A stretch of DNA of 64,000 bases from Orobanche coerulescens (taxonomy: Eukaryota > Streptophyta > Magnoliopsida > Lamiales > Orobanchaceae), in contig CM065816.1 in NCBI GenBank assembly GCA_033398695.1, positions 133,335,358 through 133,399,357 on the forward strand. The letters run 5' to 3'. A program made the translations under genes and the position numbers. This document shows, in pieces, positions 33,761 to 44,999 of the stretch. Numbering within the stretch: the first letter of the stretch is position 1; each line of letters begins with the position of its first letter. Under the pieces are notes generated by a model. That model was not told where the DNA came from. It was given only the letters and a program-made list of their open reading frames with translations, and ran no database searches.

Positions 33761-34072
33761 CGGCCAAAAACTGAAACGACCATAACTCTCTCGTCCGGAC
33801 TCCGATTGACTCACCGTTTGAACCATTGGGAAGCTAATTCGATGTTCTATAATATTGCAAAGATTTATAATTTTTGGAGTCACCAAAAATTAATGATGAT
33901 CTAACAAAGTCGAACTCATGCGAGGAAAGTTGAAACAACGAACAATAACGAGAGTACAATTCAACAATTGACAGGAAGGACATACTGAAAGATACATGTG
34001 GGTCACTATGACCGAGAAATATACCCAAAAATGAAAATACAAGGGAAAGAAAATACCGGATATTACATTTGC

Positions 34073-34936
34073 TAAGTTGATTTTCAACTTCAACTTTATA
34101 GTTTTTAAAAGCTTATACAGCTTCATCTTTACTTTTTAACAAATATAAGTAGCAATACCAGGTGCAGTCATCAATAAAAGTATTGAAGTACTTTTTACCA
34201 CCTCTAGCTTGAATCATTTCTAAATCACATACATCAGTATGAATTAAACCTAGAGGTTCAGTACACCTTTCTACTGAACGAAAAGGTAATTTGGCTTCAA
34301 TATAGACTTTACATTTCTTTTGTGAATAAATTTTTGAAGTTGGAAGTAATTCCAAATTCATAAGTTGTTTTATAGCATTTAGATTTACATGTCATAATCT
34401 AACATGCCATAAATCAGAATGCTCAAGCATATAAGCAGAAGAAGAATCTTTAACATTAGTACTTATTTTGGTTACACAATGCACAACCATTACATTCATT
34501 TTAAATAGACCAAAATCAAGATAACTACGGCATAGAAATTGAACAAACTTGCTAAGTACAAACTTCTTAGCCTCAAACACTAGCTTAAGCCATGTTCCAC
34601 CAACATTGAGCCAAAGACCAGATTCCTGCAGATGTCCAGGACATACAATACATCTTTCAACATCAGTTCTTTTCTAGAAGTTAACTTCGAAACCACATTT
34701 CCAATTCCAGTGACCTCAGAAGATGAGGAATTTCCCATACACAGCTTCCTACCAGCTATAGGGGTATAAGTGGAAAACATTTCCTTGTCGGAGCAAATGT
34801 GACGAGTTGCTCCAGTATCAATGAACCACTCTCTTGGGTTGTCGACCAAATTTACATAAAAAATCATAGCAGCTTTGTCGGAATCATAAAGATCCTTGAG
34901 AACATAAACTTGCTCTTCTGGTGCTTCAAACACCAA
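34073..34936 (-). pseudogene. Copia-2 protease and integrase, 5' half
   Basis: Protease: [18 protein letters not shown] (34,936-34,580) with the DTG catalytic triad intact, followed by [18 protein letters not shown]. Integrase zinc end: SDLWHVRL (34,392), then [11 protein letters not shown] and the core start [46 protein letters not shown] (34,361-34,113) with the first catalytic Asp in HTDVCD. The integrase frame stops where Tekay-1 begins (34,072) and resumes at 25,518. Confidence 0.82.
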
Positions 34937-35880
34937 TGCACAGGTATCGAAATCATTAAGTTCTCCTGGAGTAGGACCGTGTTCATCAAGGTGGGTACTT
35001 AACTTCCTTTTTTTAGTCTGTTGGGCACTTTGGCTTTATGTAGTCCATAGCCATATGGTTTGGCTTACCACAGTTGTGACAATTGCCAATAAACTTCCAA
35101 ACCTTGGCAAGATGCTTCCCTTTATTGTGCGGTGCTGATGAAACTTTTCTTTTGATGAAGTTGCCTGCTCCATCAAGTTTGACGAGCCTCATTCGCAATA
35201 AACAACTTGCCTGACTTATTTTCAGACTTTCAATTGTCCTCTTCAATACAAAGATGAACAACCAAATCCTCCAGAGACATCTCATTTCTCTTGTGTTTCA
35301 AGTAATTCTTGAAATCTTTCCAGCCCAGTGGCAATTTTTCAAGCACATACGCCACTTCGAAAGATTCACTCAGACTCATGCCTTCAGCATGAATCTCATC
35401 TAAAATTATTTGCAACTCTTAGACTTGAGATAAGACCATTTTTTAATCAACCATCTTGTAATCTAGAAACTTACCGACCACGAATATCGTCGCTATAGCA
35501 TCCTCACACTTGTATTTCTTTTCCAAAGAATCCCAAAGGTCTTTGGAAGTTTTCACAGCACTGTACACATTGCACAGTTCATTACTAAGCCCATTAAGGA
35601 TATAATTTCAGCAAAGGTAATCACTTTGCACCAATGCATCAAATGCAATGCATTTTCAGCATTTGTTTCATTCTCAACCATGACAGGAGGCCACCCTTCA
35701 GAAATTTTTCCAAACCAAGGGTGGTCTCGTAGAAAAGCATTTTATGTTTCAACGCTTGAAATCGAGTCGGTTGAATTTTTCAGGTTTTTCCGCCTGAATG
35801 GAAAGGGTTAGAACATGAGCAGGAGTGATCATCTTCTGACCAGAAGAGTTAGCATTGAAAGCAATAGATATCTTCATAGT
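34937..35880 (-). pseudogene. Copia-2 gag (broken)
   Basis: The likely start is at about 35,880 (MKISIAFNANSSGQKM), leading to the copia gag motif EKPEKFNRLDFKR. Later frames give HAEGMSLSESFEVAYVLEKLPLGWKDFKNYLKHKRNEMSLEDLV (35,415-35,230) and the zinc knuckle CHNCGKPNHMAMDY (35,090), in which the last Cys of CCHC is Tyr. At least two frame changes. Confidence 0.8.
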
Positions 35881-36163
35881 AATTATCTTGCGATTGTTAG
35901 AGTTAGTGATTTCGAAAACTATAATAAAACGGGAAAAAGAAATTCTACTGAGCAGTACTATTGTTCTTATAATTTGATTACAAAATATAACTAGAGACAT
36001 GAAATAAAAGTACACGTAAAATTTATGTAAGCCGAGGCGATTGATATCTTTCCGCAAGATAATTACATCCCATATAGTGCTGACGGTTTTCAGATGTATT
36101 ATCCCCAAAGATACAATGGCTAACTTCTTCTGCTCTGCAGCACACCAGAAAAGAAGCTCCGAC

Positions 36164-36983
36164 TGTGCGAGAGCTGAGCAAACTGTATGAGTGTATGTAT
36201 GCTTCTGAAAATTTCGAGTATGGGAGATGATATAATGGATGTTATGCAGCCTATTATGCACCGGTATATATAGGCCTCTTCATCTTGCAGGGTATTAACT
36301 CAAGCATTAAGACAAACGAAACTGCAGTATTAAGATAGGTTTTATGACCATAAAACTACAGCATTAAGATAGATTTTATGACCATAAAACTGTTGTATTA
36401 AGACGGGTTTAATACACACATTCACTGCACTGTAACTAACCATTTCATTTCAACAGTCACAACAGGAGGAGTTCGAACGTTTAAAATTCAGGTCTTCTTG
36501 GCGCCAAAAAAATTAATATTCGTGCCCAAGCCCAAGCCCAAGACCCAAAGACCACCCCAAAGACCAATTGCGAAGAACCAAGATCCAAGGTCCAAGGTCC
36601 ACGATCCACGAGCCCGAGCCCGAGCCGCGTCGGCCGGCCGGACGGGCTAGCGGGCGCGCATGTATGGTCTAGTCAACTCCAAGTCTAGGAGCACAGTCTT
36701 TGTCATATTGTACACTATCCAACTCTCTTCACTTTACTAAGTGTATTAACCTTCATCACATATCCAATGTGGGATGTGATTCTTCATATTCCCATTCATT
36801 TCAAGATTCACTTTCAAATGGCTAACTTCATTCATTATTTCGCACTATTGGAAATCAATTTTGAGAAATTAGATATATTACGATTATCTACTCCGGAGGT
36901 AGATTAATCTTGGACTATTTAATTTCACATAAATTAAATATTTTGGTCATTAAAAAATCAATTAAAACTGATTTTTCCCAACA
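36164..36983 (-). repeat. Copia-2 right LTR (5' LTR)
   Basis: About 820 bp; begins tgtgcgagagctg and ends tttttcccaaca. It lacks the 360-bp block of the left LTR. Confidence 0.8.
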
Positions 36984-37698
36984 GGGCCCACAAGTTCGGC
37001 GGGTCAGCCCGACCCACACCCGTGGCCAAACCCGATGCAGATGTGGCAGTCCCGGGCTTTGTCCCGTCAGCCTAAGTCCAGGCCATCCTAAGCCCCCTAG
37101 CCCAACCCCGGCCCATCCACGGCCCACCCAGCCAGCCAGCCCAACCCATTCGAAGCCCACAACCGAGTATTAAGTTTCAAAAGAATCTAATCTTACAATT
37201 ACTTTTTTTAATGCAATGTTAACATATATTTTTAAATTTAAATCAGATTCTTTAAAATAGGTTTTTTGAAAGTGGGAATAGATTTTTTAAAATTATTTTT
37301 TTAATTTAATTATGATATTTTTTTAATTTAATGTTAACAATTTCTAAATTTAAAATATGTTTTTTGAAAGTGGGAATAGATTTTTTAAAATTATTTTTAT
37401 AATTTAATTATAATATTTTTTTTAAATGAAACAGGGTGCCCAAGCCCGACCCGCGCTAGCTCAGTGGGCTACAATCAAATCTTTCCATTTTCCAAGTCGA
37501 CATGGGGGCGAAAAAAGGAAAGAGAAGATTCATCATATCGTATTATTATAGTGTTGTCATGTTTTAGTTCTTTACATGTATGAACAACTACAGGCTTCTA
37601 ATTCAGGCCCAACCTGGCCGAGTCCGTCCTACCAGTGGGCCGGTCCTATGCTGGGAACCTCAGCCTATCCCATTCAGGCCTGGCCCATGGCCACCCTA
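36984..37698. repeat. hAT-2 right half with internal duplication
   Basis: GC-rich beginning (cagcccgaccc, ggcccatcc, gcccaaccc), then a direct repeat with a period of about 106 bp: ttttttgaaagtgggaatagattttttaaaatta at about 37,260 and 37,366. It ends in ggcctggcccatggccaccct. No gene; the proline- and glycine-rich frames reflect composition. Confidence 0.6.
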
Positions 37699-37706
37699 CA
37701 TAAACT

Positions 37707-38323
37707 GATCGGACAATAGGAAAAAACATATATTGTTAGAGAAACACAAATGACTTACATATAGGCTTCGACCCCCAACAAACGAGATCAAGGACAACAA
37801 CAACAACATACAGAAAAAGAAAAAAAACAAGAAAAAGAAAAACAAACGGAAATAAAAACATGAAAGTTGGACAGAAAAAGAAAAAAAACAAACGGAAATT
37901 TACAGTCATTGCCCAACACCTCAACCGCACGCCACACATCGATAGCTGGGCATTGACGGGCTTTGCAGTCTTGAAGGGTCAATAAGCTGGCCTACTCAGC
38001 CCCTACTACAATGGGATGAAGTATTGTTTTGAGTGCAAGTATCTGATGCTCAAGTCTTCCGTGAATAAGAATTATAAATATCTGAGTAAGTATGCACTCG
38101 TTTAAATGAGTGTACATGTACTACATACTCAGTCAAATGAGTATTACTCTACTCATATACCATGAGTAGTATTTTACTCATGTAATATGTATGAGTACAC
38201 TAGTTATCATGTACTTTATCTAATGAGTACACGAAAACTCATGTACCCGTCCAAACGAGTACTATTAAATTCATATAATATGATTACTACTTTATTCATG
38301 TAATATGAGTATTTGCACCATAC
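37707..38323. repeat. Spacer with ATGAGT/ACTCAT word cluster
   Basis: A purine-rich A/G stretch at 37,795-37,900, then at 38,070-38,310 about 14 copies of atgagta or tactcat words in both orientations (for example atgagtgtacatgtac, tactcatataccatgagtag, atgtactttatctaatgagtac). Degenerate and palindromic; no gene. Confidence 0.6.
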
Positions 38324-39590
38324 TGTTGGCCATAGAGCATACAATAAACAGCTTAGAAAGTAAAAATATAATAAGCTATATGATTTTTGAAGTTAATTGC
38401 GTAGCAGAAGTCTAATAGTGAGTTGTTGTAAGTACAACAACTAGGTACTCTCCTACTTGCTTGATGCTTACAGGGTTTTCATAATGTATACTATAAATTA
38501 CAGTTATGAATGAAAACAGTAAGGACGGAAAGCGAAAAACACACACATATAAGTAGTTCGAGGTAAACCCCTCTACATCCACTGGTCCTCCATACAGGAG
38601 TAAAACGCTTATTAAAATCACTACATACACAACTACATGACTTTAATTAAACCTGTCTCTGTATCGTTCACATAGATTGATACAGGGACCACAACTTTGG
38701 ACGTTCACACAGATTGACTTCAGCTCTTTTGACTTGCTTCTTATCATACAGATCGAAGCTTCGTTTTCAATGATATTCTTCCTACACAGGTCGGAACTAG
38801 CAAGGACTTAGTCCACACAGGGTAAGGATGATCTCAACAGTAAAGATGGTAGAATAAGTTCAAAGAGCAGTTGTATGCTTTGACGAGGGTTTGCTGTATG
38901 TTGTGTTTTTTGCGTTGAGGACTTTGTATATTTCTTCACTTAGATACTGCTATATGCTCAGGAAATATACTGCTCTTTCTTAGCTTGATTGTCAGAGCTA
39001 TTTGTCAGATGTATGCACGAGAGTAAGTGTTCAAGTGAGCAATGTCTTCTTGCTTGGGGCTATTTATAACCTTGGAAATAGATCCGTTATAAATGTAGCT
39101 ATTAGACGGTTGGTGAGATTTAGACGTCTCTGATTGGCAGATGCAGAATGTTTAAATTAAAGGCAGCTCGCATTTAATGCTTCAGACATTCTTTTTGATT
39201 TTGCATTAAATGCTCTTCAGCGCGTTCAGACTGTTCTCTTTCGGCCGCATTAAATGCTGTCTTATCATCAATAAATGCTGCTTTAACCGTGAATACTTTA
39301 TGAATAAAAAAAGTTTATCTCACAACAGTTTAAAGCTATTCTTCAGTCGTGTTGGATGTGTTTTACTTTTTCTAAGTAAAACTCCTACAGTCAGACTGCT
39401 GTATCCAACATTCTTAACTTATGCTGTATGAAGATATAGGCTCTGTAGGATTGGACTCTGTATAAGATCTCTTGCTGTATGGATGGGCTGTATGGAGTTT
39501 CCTAACAACTTCCATACTTAGCGAAATTCTGACTGAAGACTTCTTTGTTGTACGATGGGGATTATCAAAATAAGAGTATTCATCCTAACA
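38324..39590 (-). repeat. Copia-3 left LTR (3' LTR)
   Basis: 1267 bp, tgttggccatag...catcctaaca, followed by a polypurine tract (minus strand AAAGGGGAAT, 39,591-39,600). Confidence 0.85.
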
Positions 39591-39600
39591 ATTCCCCTTT

Positions 39601-42600
39601 TTCATAATACCAAAACTTCATCTAGATATAGAGAGGTTGTGTTCAAGTCTTATGTTCGAAAGATATGATCTTCATGACAGTCTAGAAATTTGAACTGCTC
39701 GCAGGCAAGTTCTAAAATAAAAATCCTACCGGACTAAGTATATTACAACTTAACTTATGATTAGCGCGTAGGCACAATCTTAAAAAATGTAATCTAGATT
39801 GAATACAACTTAATTTATGAACTGTTCGCAGACAAGTTCTTACATCTTGTGGATTAACAAGTTCATACTTGTTGAAATATATCAATACTTCGTAATCAAA
39901 ACAGTAAAAATAGTAAGAGTAGATTACGAGCTGTAATCTTTCAAGAAATCATATTTTATTGATGATTGGGAAAATTACATGACTTGAAAGATACAAGAAT
40001 AACTAAATATTGCATCGATGAGCATACAGTAGAAAGAAATACAACGTATAACCGATACAAGCTAGTTCCTATAATGAGAGTGCTTCAAAGACTTTCGAGC
40101 GGGATCATGATCGGTTCCACTCCACTTGTTAACTAAGGAGTCATTGCCTCGATCCCTATAATTACTTCGTCCTTCGTGGGAAAGGTCGTAGGCAAGGATC
40201 AAATCTTCTGGATGAGTGACCCGTTCACCTTTCTGTTGTTTGGACTTCATCTTAAGCTGTAACGAAAGATTTCCTTCTGCCAGTAGTCTTGAGAACTCGT
40301 TGGCGGCATCCTCTAGAGTTTTAAATCTATTGAACATGGCAGATTCCCTAATGAGATTACAAAAGTATCTCATCGGTTCATTTTTCTTCCAGTTCTTCAA
40401 ATCCTCTACTGAAGGTTGTTGGTCTGTTGGTAGCAAAATCTCAGTGGGTTTACGCACAGACTCTTCCATGGGTGGTCGGGGTCCTGGAACTTACGTCGAG
40501 AACCAATTACCCTGTATCCTCTTGCTCTTTGACTTGGCCCTGGTTCGGCCAGCCGTCCGATTGCAGTGGCAACACTTTCTTCCAATGCAGCCTCCATTTC
40601 TCTTTCTTTCTCCAGCCTCCATTTTCTGGAAGCCTCTCTGGACTCTTCCCCCTTTTGGCATCATCAAGATCCAAGACCTTGCCGTGAATTTTCCTAAGTA
40701 GTTTCATTGATTCGTCCTGTTGGGTCTTTAGATCATTGACGCTATCGACCAATCTCCCAGCCGCTGTAGTCAGATCATCGATCTTGTGATCGCGGTAAGT
40801 TAGTTCAGAGACGGTCTATTCAAGGGCGGCGACCGTTTTGGCCTCGGCTACGCGGAGCTTTTTCTGTTCTTGCCTCAGGATCTCCTCCTGACGCTATTTT
40901 AGTTGGTTCAGAGCTTGCCAAAATGCTGTTGGCATTAGGCAAAACGCGTTTTCCACATCATTTATGGCCGATTTCAGCTCCGGGATCTCGTCCTGAGTAG
41001 TTTCGCGCATCCAGTTCTAACTCTTTTCCAACATCATACACGGCCTTGATGGCATTCTGAAGAAATACAATTTTTTGACCGATGGCTTGCAATTGCTCAA
41101 TACATTCTTCGTTGTGCGGAAAGTCAGGGCGCACAATCTTCGAGTCTTCTGGTTCTTCGAGCTGTCTAAGAACCACGTTATGATGAGGTCTCCATGGTTT
41201 GTCGTCAGGGAGGAAATCGCCATCAGATTCGGATTTGGAACCTATAGAGAGAGGAGATTGAACCTGTACGGAAGTAGGGGCTTCAGAAGGTTGACCTATC
41301 TGGTAGACAAAAGAGACTGATTCTTCCTGTCTTGGTTGATTTTCAGTAGTCGTAACTACATGAGAGACTGAATCCTCCTACCGACTCTCAGTTTCCGCCT
41401 GTTCCGAAGGAGGGACTGATTTCTCTCGGCGAACGGTGCGGGGGGCTTTGTCTTCTTCTTGTACAGGATGGGCTTCCTGTATAGGAGAAGTAGCTTGTTC
41501 TTTAATGATGACATGGGGGACTGATTCCCCCTGTTTTTGTTCTTGAGCTACTGCTTGTTGCGGGGGCGGGGACTGTTGTTTATCAGATGCCCCTAGCCCT
41601 ATTGGGATTGAAAGTTGGCCATTTTTCCTTCCCAAGCCTATCATCGGCTCATAAAAAGACCTGCCTGTAAGGCATCATCATCATCGTCAGAATCTGGGTC
41701 AAAGTGGTGGCTTATGGAAGGAGCCTTGTCACCGGACTATGACTTCCCTTTTAGTCTGGCCTTTTCTTTTGCCATGAAGTAATCTAAGATGAGCTTAAGG
41801 CAAAAGTGATCTTCCCAGCGGATCAGGACCTCGATGTTTTGGGTGTCCGTGACCTCCAATGCAAATAACTCCTCATTTTTCTAGTCCTCCCAATTATACA
41901 GGGTGTCGTATGGGGCGACCCTATAGGATTTCCAAACCTTGAAGCGCTCATAGGCTTCCTTTATTTGGACCTGGAGGAGAGTCTTATTAATAATATTGGT
42001 GGGGAGAGGGACTCTGCACAGTAGTGGGATCTACTATCCGGTTAGGATCCTCAACGATATGGGAGTCTGTTGTGGAGAGGGATCCCTAACAGGGGTCGGT
42101 ACCCTGTGGCGAGAGGGACTCCGTACAGGGGTGGGTGCCCTGTTTGGAGTTGCGGCTTTTGGATCCAAAGGGGCTGACGATTCACCGGATCCTTCCAGCT
42201 TGGCAAACAGTTGATTATCCGTCATAGCTGTCATAGGCTCAGGATTTGCCGTTCGAGCAGTAACTGTTTCTTCCATAGGGGTTGTGCCCTGTGGGAGAGT
42301 TTCAGCAATAGGGGCGGTTGATGGGACTTCTACAGTGACCGCTGTAATCACCGTAGGCTCAACCTTAGAAGACTTCTTGGTCTTCTTTATTTTCTTCTCG
42401 ATAGCTTTAGGAGAGCTGCTGTCGGGAATACTTCTCTTCCTTTTCTTCCCATCATCCAAGGTTTTCAATGTAACGTCCCTCGGGTCCCTCAAAGTGGGCA
42501 TCCTGTGAGAGTTGGTCCTGCTAGCAACAAGAGGTCATTTATTGAAGACGATGGGTCGGATTCCTCCGATGAATTTCCCGTGTCGATATTCTTGGCATCG

Positions 42601-43322
42601 GCTAACTGTCTCACTCCGCAACGAGTGAGAATGTGATCAGGATTAGGCCAAATAAATTCTTGGAAGATTCAGGCTTAGAAGCTTCTTCTTGGATATGTTT
42701 CAAAATTATTTGGCACCAATTTACCTTTTCACCAGACATGATGGCGACCATCATTCTGAATCTCAAGTTGGTGCACATTTCAAATGCACCAATCTGGTTC
42801 TCAACAACACGACAACAAAAATCACGTAAGTAGACATATGGGAGGGTGAAGTTCTTTTTATGCAAGAAGGATGGACGTTGGTGGCTACGGAAGTGCCAGT
42901 GAACAACTTCCAGTATTCCGATAGTAAGATTTCAGACCCAAATGTACCCAGTTCCTCCATCTTCAGGCCATCCGAAGGCAGTTTGTAGATCTTCTCCAGA
43001 AGATCCTTGTTCACGAAGATCTCAATCCCTTGCACAGTCCCAATGATATCCGTGATTTCAGCGCCTTTACTCTACGAGGAGTATTTAAAGGAGACGTCCA
43101 GATGGAATTCCTCTACTACCTCCTCACCATAGGTATCAGCATGGTGACTTTACAGGCGGTGCAGGGCTTGTTGCTTCACTCTTGCAACAACCAGTTCCAT
43201 TCCGACTTCATCTTCTCCTTCAAAGGAAATCCTCTCCATAACAACAAATCTGGCGAAGATACGCCCATCAATAATGGTCTCTTTCTTCTTCAATGAGATA
43301 GAATATGTCTGTGAGGTAGACA
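39601..43322 (-). pseudogene. Copia-3 extra gene between pol and 3' LTR (broken)
   Basis: Same strand as pol. The gene seems to start at 43,322 (MSTSQTYSISLKKKETIIDG). It continues through 43,035-42,611 (IEIFVNKDLLEKIYKLPSDG, and in the next frame NLRFRMMVAIMSGEKVNWCQ), which resembles the domain annotated in plants as putative plant transposon protein. A Lys/Pro/Thr-rich low-complexity part follows (42,501-42,034; SSPKAIEKKIKKTKKSS, PTPVRSPSRHRVPTPVRDPS), then Gln/Glu-rich pieces (41,644-40,958) and a charged, probably coiled-coil end (40,752-40,062). Stops and frame changes separate these. In SIRE elements the gene at this place has been called envelope-like; I see no signal peptide or membrane segment here, so I do not use that name. 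Confidence 0.6.
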
Positions 43323-44029
43323 TTTTTCAAGAGTATAGAGGTTTAGTAACAGTGATTTAAACAAAAAGATTGTAGAAAGTATGTAGACAGGTTGCTTAAG
43401 ACTCATTAATATGCAGAAAAAGTGTAAAGAGTCCATGAGAGCAAAGTATTGTCCTTTTATAGGGTGCAGGGAGGATTAGGTTAATAGTGAACAGTCTGTT
43501 TTAAGGGATGGGAACCGGCTTTGAAAGAACGTACAGAATGGATTCAGATGTAACTTGTACGTCTAATCCATCGATTTTGAAATGATGACCGATCCCACTT
43601 CTGACAGTTCGTCTTCCACTATTGCACGAAACAACTATTTTAATTTTGAAATCGCGGTATTTGAGGCAGAAAAGCCCCGGTGTCTTTAAAACTATTATAG
43701 AATAAAACGTTTTAAATTTAGGCAGAGCACGTGGACTTAAAACTATTTACTGTGAGAAAGTGTACGAATAAGATTTATTATAATATTAATTGATATCTTA
43801 CGCGTATGTGCTGTATCCACGAAAATACAGCGTTCCCCCTTAAAGGTACATACAAGATTCAATTCTTACAGCAATATTTGGATTAATACTGTATTCATGG
43901 ATCGTATTGTATTTCCCCTCTATTAATGCACTTGTCAGCTGTAGGGAGGTTTTATGCCTTCTTTTTTTTCCTACAGTAAGATCTGACTTGTTCTGAGTGT
44001 ACAATTAATTAAAGTGGATATCATATGAC

Positions 44030-44960
44030 TTGGTCTGTGATTACATAATCTTGTAACTGCTATTACATCCACAAAATCTGCGTACAACAACTTCCAGCGT
44101 TATAATATTCCGACTCAGCTGTAGAAAGTGAGTTGACCAATTGCTTCTTACTAAACCATGACACAAGTCTAGGTCCAAGAAAGTGACAATTACCGCTTGT
44201 ACTCTTCCTATCCAACTTACAGCCTCCAAGATCCGAGTCGTTGTAGCCCACCAAATTGAATCCTTGTTCCTTAGGATACCACAATCCTACATCGATTGTT
44301 CCTTTTACGTACTTAAGGATTCATTTGACTGTGGTTAAGTGTGACTCCTTAGGTGCTACCTGATACCGAGCACACACCACTACTGCAAACTGGATATTGG
44401 GTCTACTAGCCGTTAGGTACAGGAGTAGCCTATAAGCTTCCGTAGAGTGATTGATCAACCGGCTTTCAAGCTTCATCATCACTAATTTGCGTGGAAGTTC
44501 TCATGGGGGTGGATGAGGATTTGGAGTTGTTCATCCCGACTTTGTTGAGCAGCTCCTTGCTGTACTTTTCTTGGTTGATGAATACTCCTGTAGGCAATTG
44601 CTTAACCTGCAATCCTATAGAATAGCTAAGTTCTCCCATCATACTCATTTCAAATTTACTTTGCATGAGTTGAGAGAACCTTTGACACAGAGCGAGGATA
44701 GTTGAACCAAATATAATATAATCGACATATATTTGTATCATTAAAATATCATCACCTTTTTGTATCTTAAAAGGGGTCGTGTCCACTGCGCCTTTCTTAA
44801 ACCCATTGTTGATTAGATACAGGAGCAGAGTTTCATACCAAGCTCTAGGTGCTTGCTTAAATCCATACAGATCTTTCTGTATCCTGTATACTAGGTCTTG
44901 GCTTTTAGTGTTGATAAACCCTGGTGTTTTTTCAACATAGACTTCATTATGTTTTCAAAA
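44030..44960 (-). pseudogene. Copia-3 reverse transcriptase and RNase H (broken)
   Basis: RT: KTPGFINTKSQDLVYRIQKDLYGFKQAPRAWYETLL (about 44,940-44,840) in one frame, then ILMIQIYVDYIIFGST (44,786-44,466), where the catalytic YVDD is YVDY, so the second Asp is lost. A KYSKELLNKVGM...STPM segment follows. RNase H: FNLVGYNDSDLGGCKLDRKSTSG and NSLSTAESEYY (44,284-44,041). The residues IIFGST after the box are typical of the SIRE group. The 5' end is a deletion junction. Confidence 0.85.
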
Positions 44961-44999
44961 GTATGTGATGCCTAGATAGGATAGTTGAATTTGAACTTA

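Larger units (their letters stand above)
25524..34067 (-). mobile_element. Tekay-1: Ty3/gypsy chromovirus inserted in the Copia-2 integrase
   Basis: LTRs 25,524-27,361 and 32,211-34,067 (tgtaacaccc...gatattaca) with target duplication tttgc (25,519-25,523 and 34,068-34,072). The order on the minus strand is primer site, gag, protease, RT, RNase H, integrase, chromodomain, which is the gypsy order. The integrase ends in a KTIPLVKVQWSRHGVEEATWE chromodomain, so this is a Tekay/Del-type chromovirus. The RT is open over 239 residues but gag and integrase carry frameshifts. The Copia-2 frame matches on both sides when the element and one tttgc are removed. Confidence 0.95.
32211..34067 (-). repeat. 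Tekay-1 right LTR (5' LTR)
   Basis: 1857 bp; partner of the left LTR, with differences limited to small indels and substitutions. Confidence 0.93.
21757..36983 (-). mobile_element. Copia-2: Ty1/copia element split by Tekay-1
   Basis: LTRs at about 21,757-22,937 and 36,164-36,983 share long stretches (cgagagctgagcaaactgtatga, gggagatgatataatggatgtta, gtacactatccaactctcttcac, and the ends attaaaaactg...ccaaca). Minus-strand pol 3' half lies at 22,938-25,518 and gag, protease and first integrase half at 34,073-35,880; Tekay-1 sits between. The flanks tggac and gggcc agree at three of five bases only, so the target duplication is not secure. No good primer site is seen next to the right LTR. The element is decayed throughout. 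Confidence 0.85.
21670..37698. mobile_element. hAT-2: hAT-like element split by Copia-2 (which holds Tekay-1)
   Basis: Left end TAGAGTTGGGCAGTGAGCCGAGCC (21,670 on); inverted right end TAGGGTGGCCATGGGCCAGGCC (ending 37,698). The bordering 8-mers cataaatc (21,662-21,669) and cataaact (37,699-37,706) share the first six bases. The terminal parts are rich in gcccagccc/ggcccat words, common at hAT ends. The element's own sequence is only 21,670-21,756 and 36,984-37,698 (about 0.8 kb); everything between was inserted later. It is non-autonomous, with no transposase seen. The termini match only partly, so this is moderately supported. Confidence 0.55.

Noticed and set aside
36910..37173. Pro-rich (plus) and Gly/Trp-rich (minus) frames
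   Set aside because: They come from gcccagccc-type words in the hAT-2 terminal region.
37736..37982. Phe- and Cys-rich minus-strand frames resembling a membrane segment
   Set aside because: They are the complement of an A/G-rich low-complexity run; no start context or homology.
39601..43322. Naming the Copia-3 extra gene an envelope gene
   Set aside because: The position fits SIRE elements, but no signal peptide, membrane segment or fusion feature is visible in any frame.
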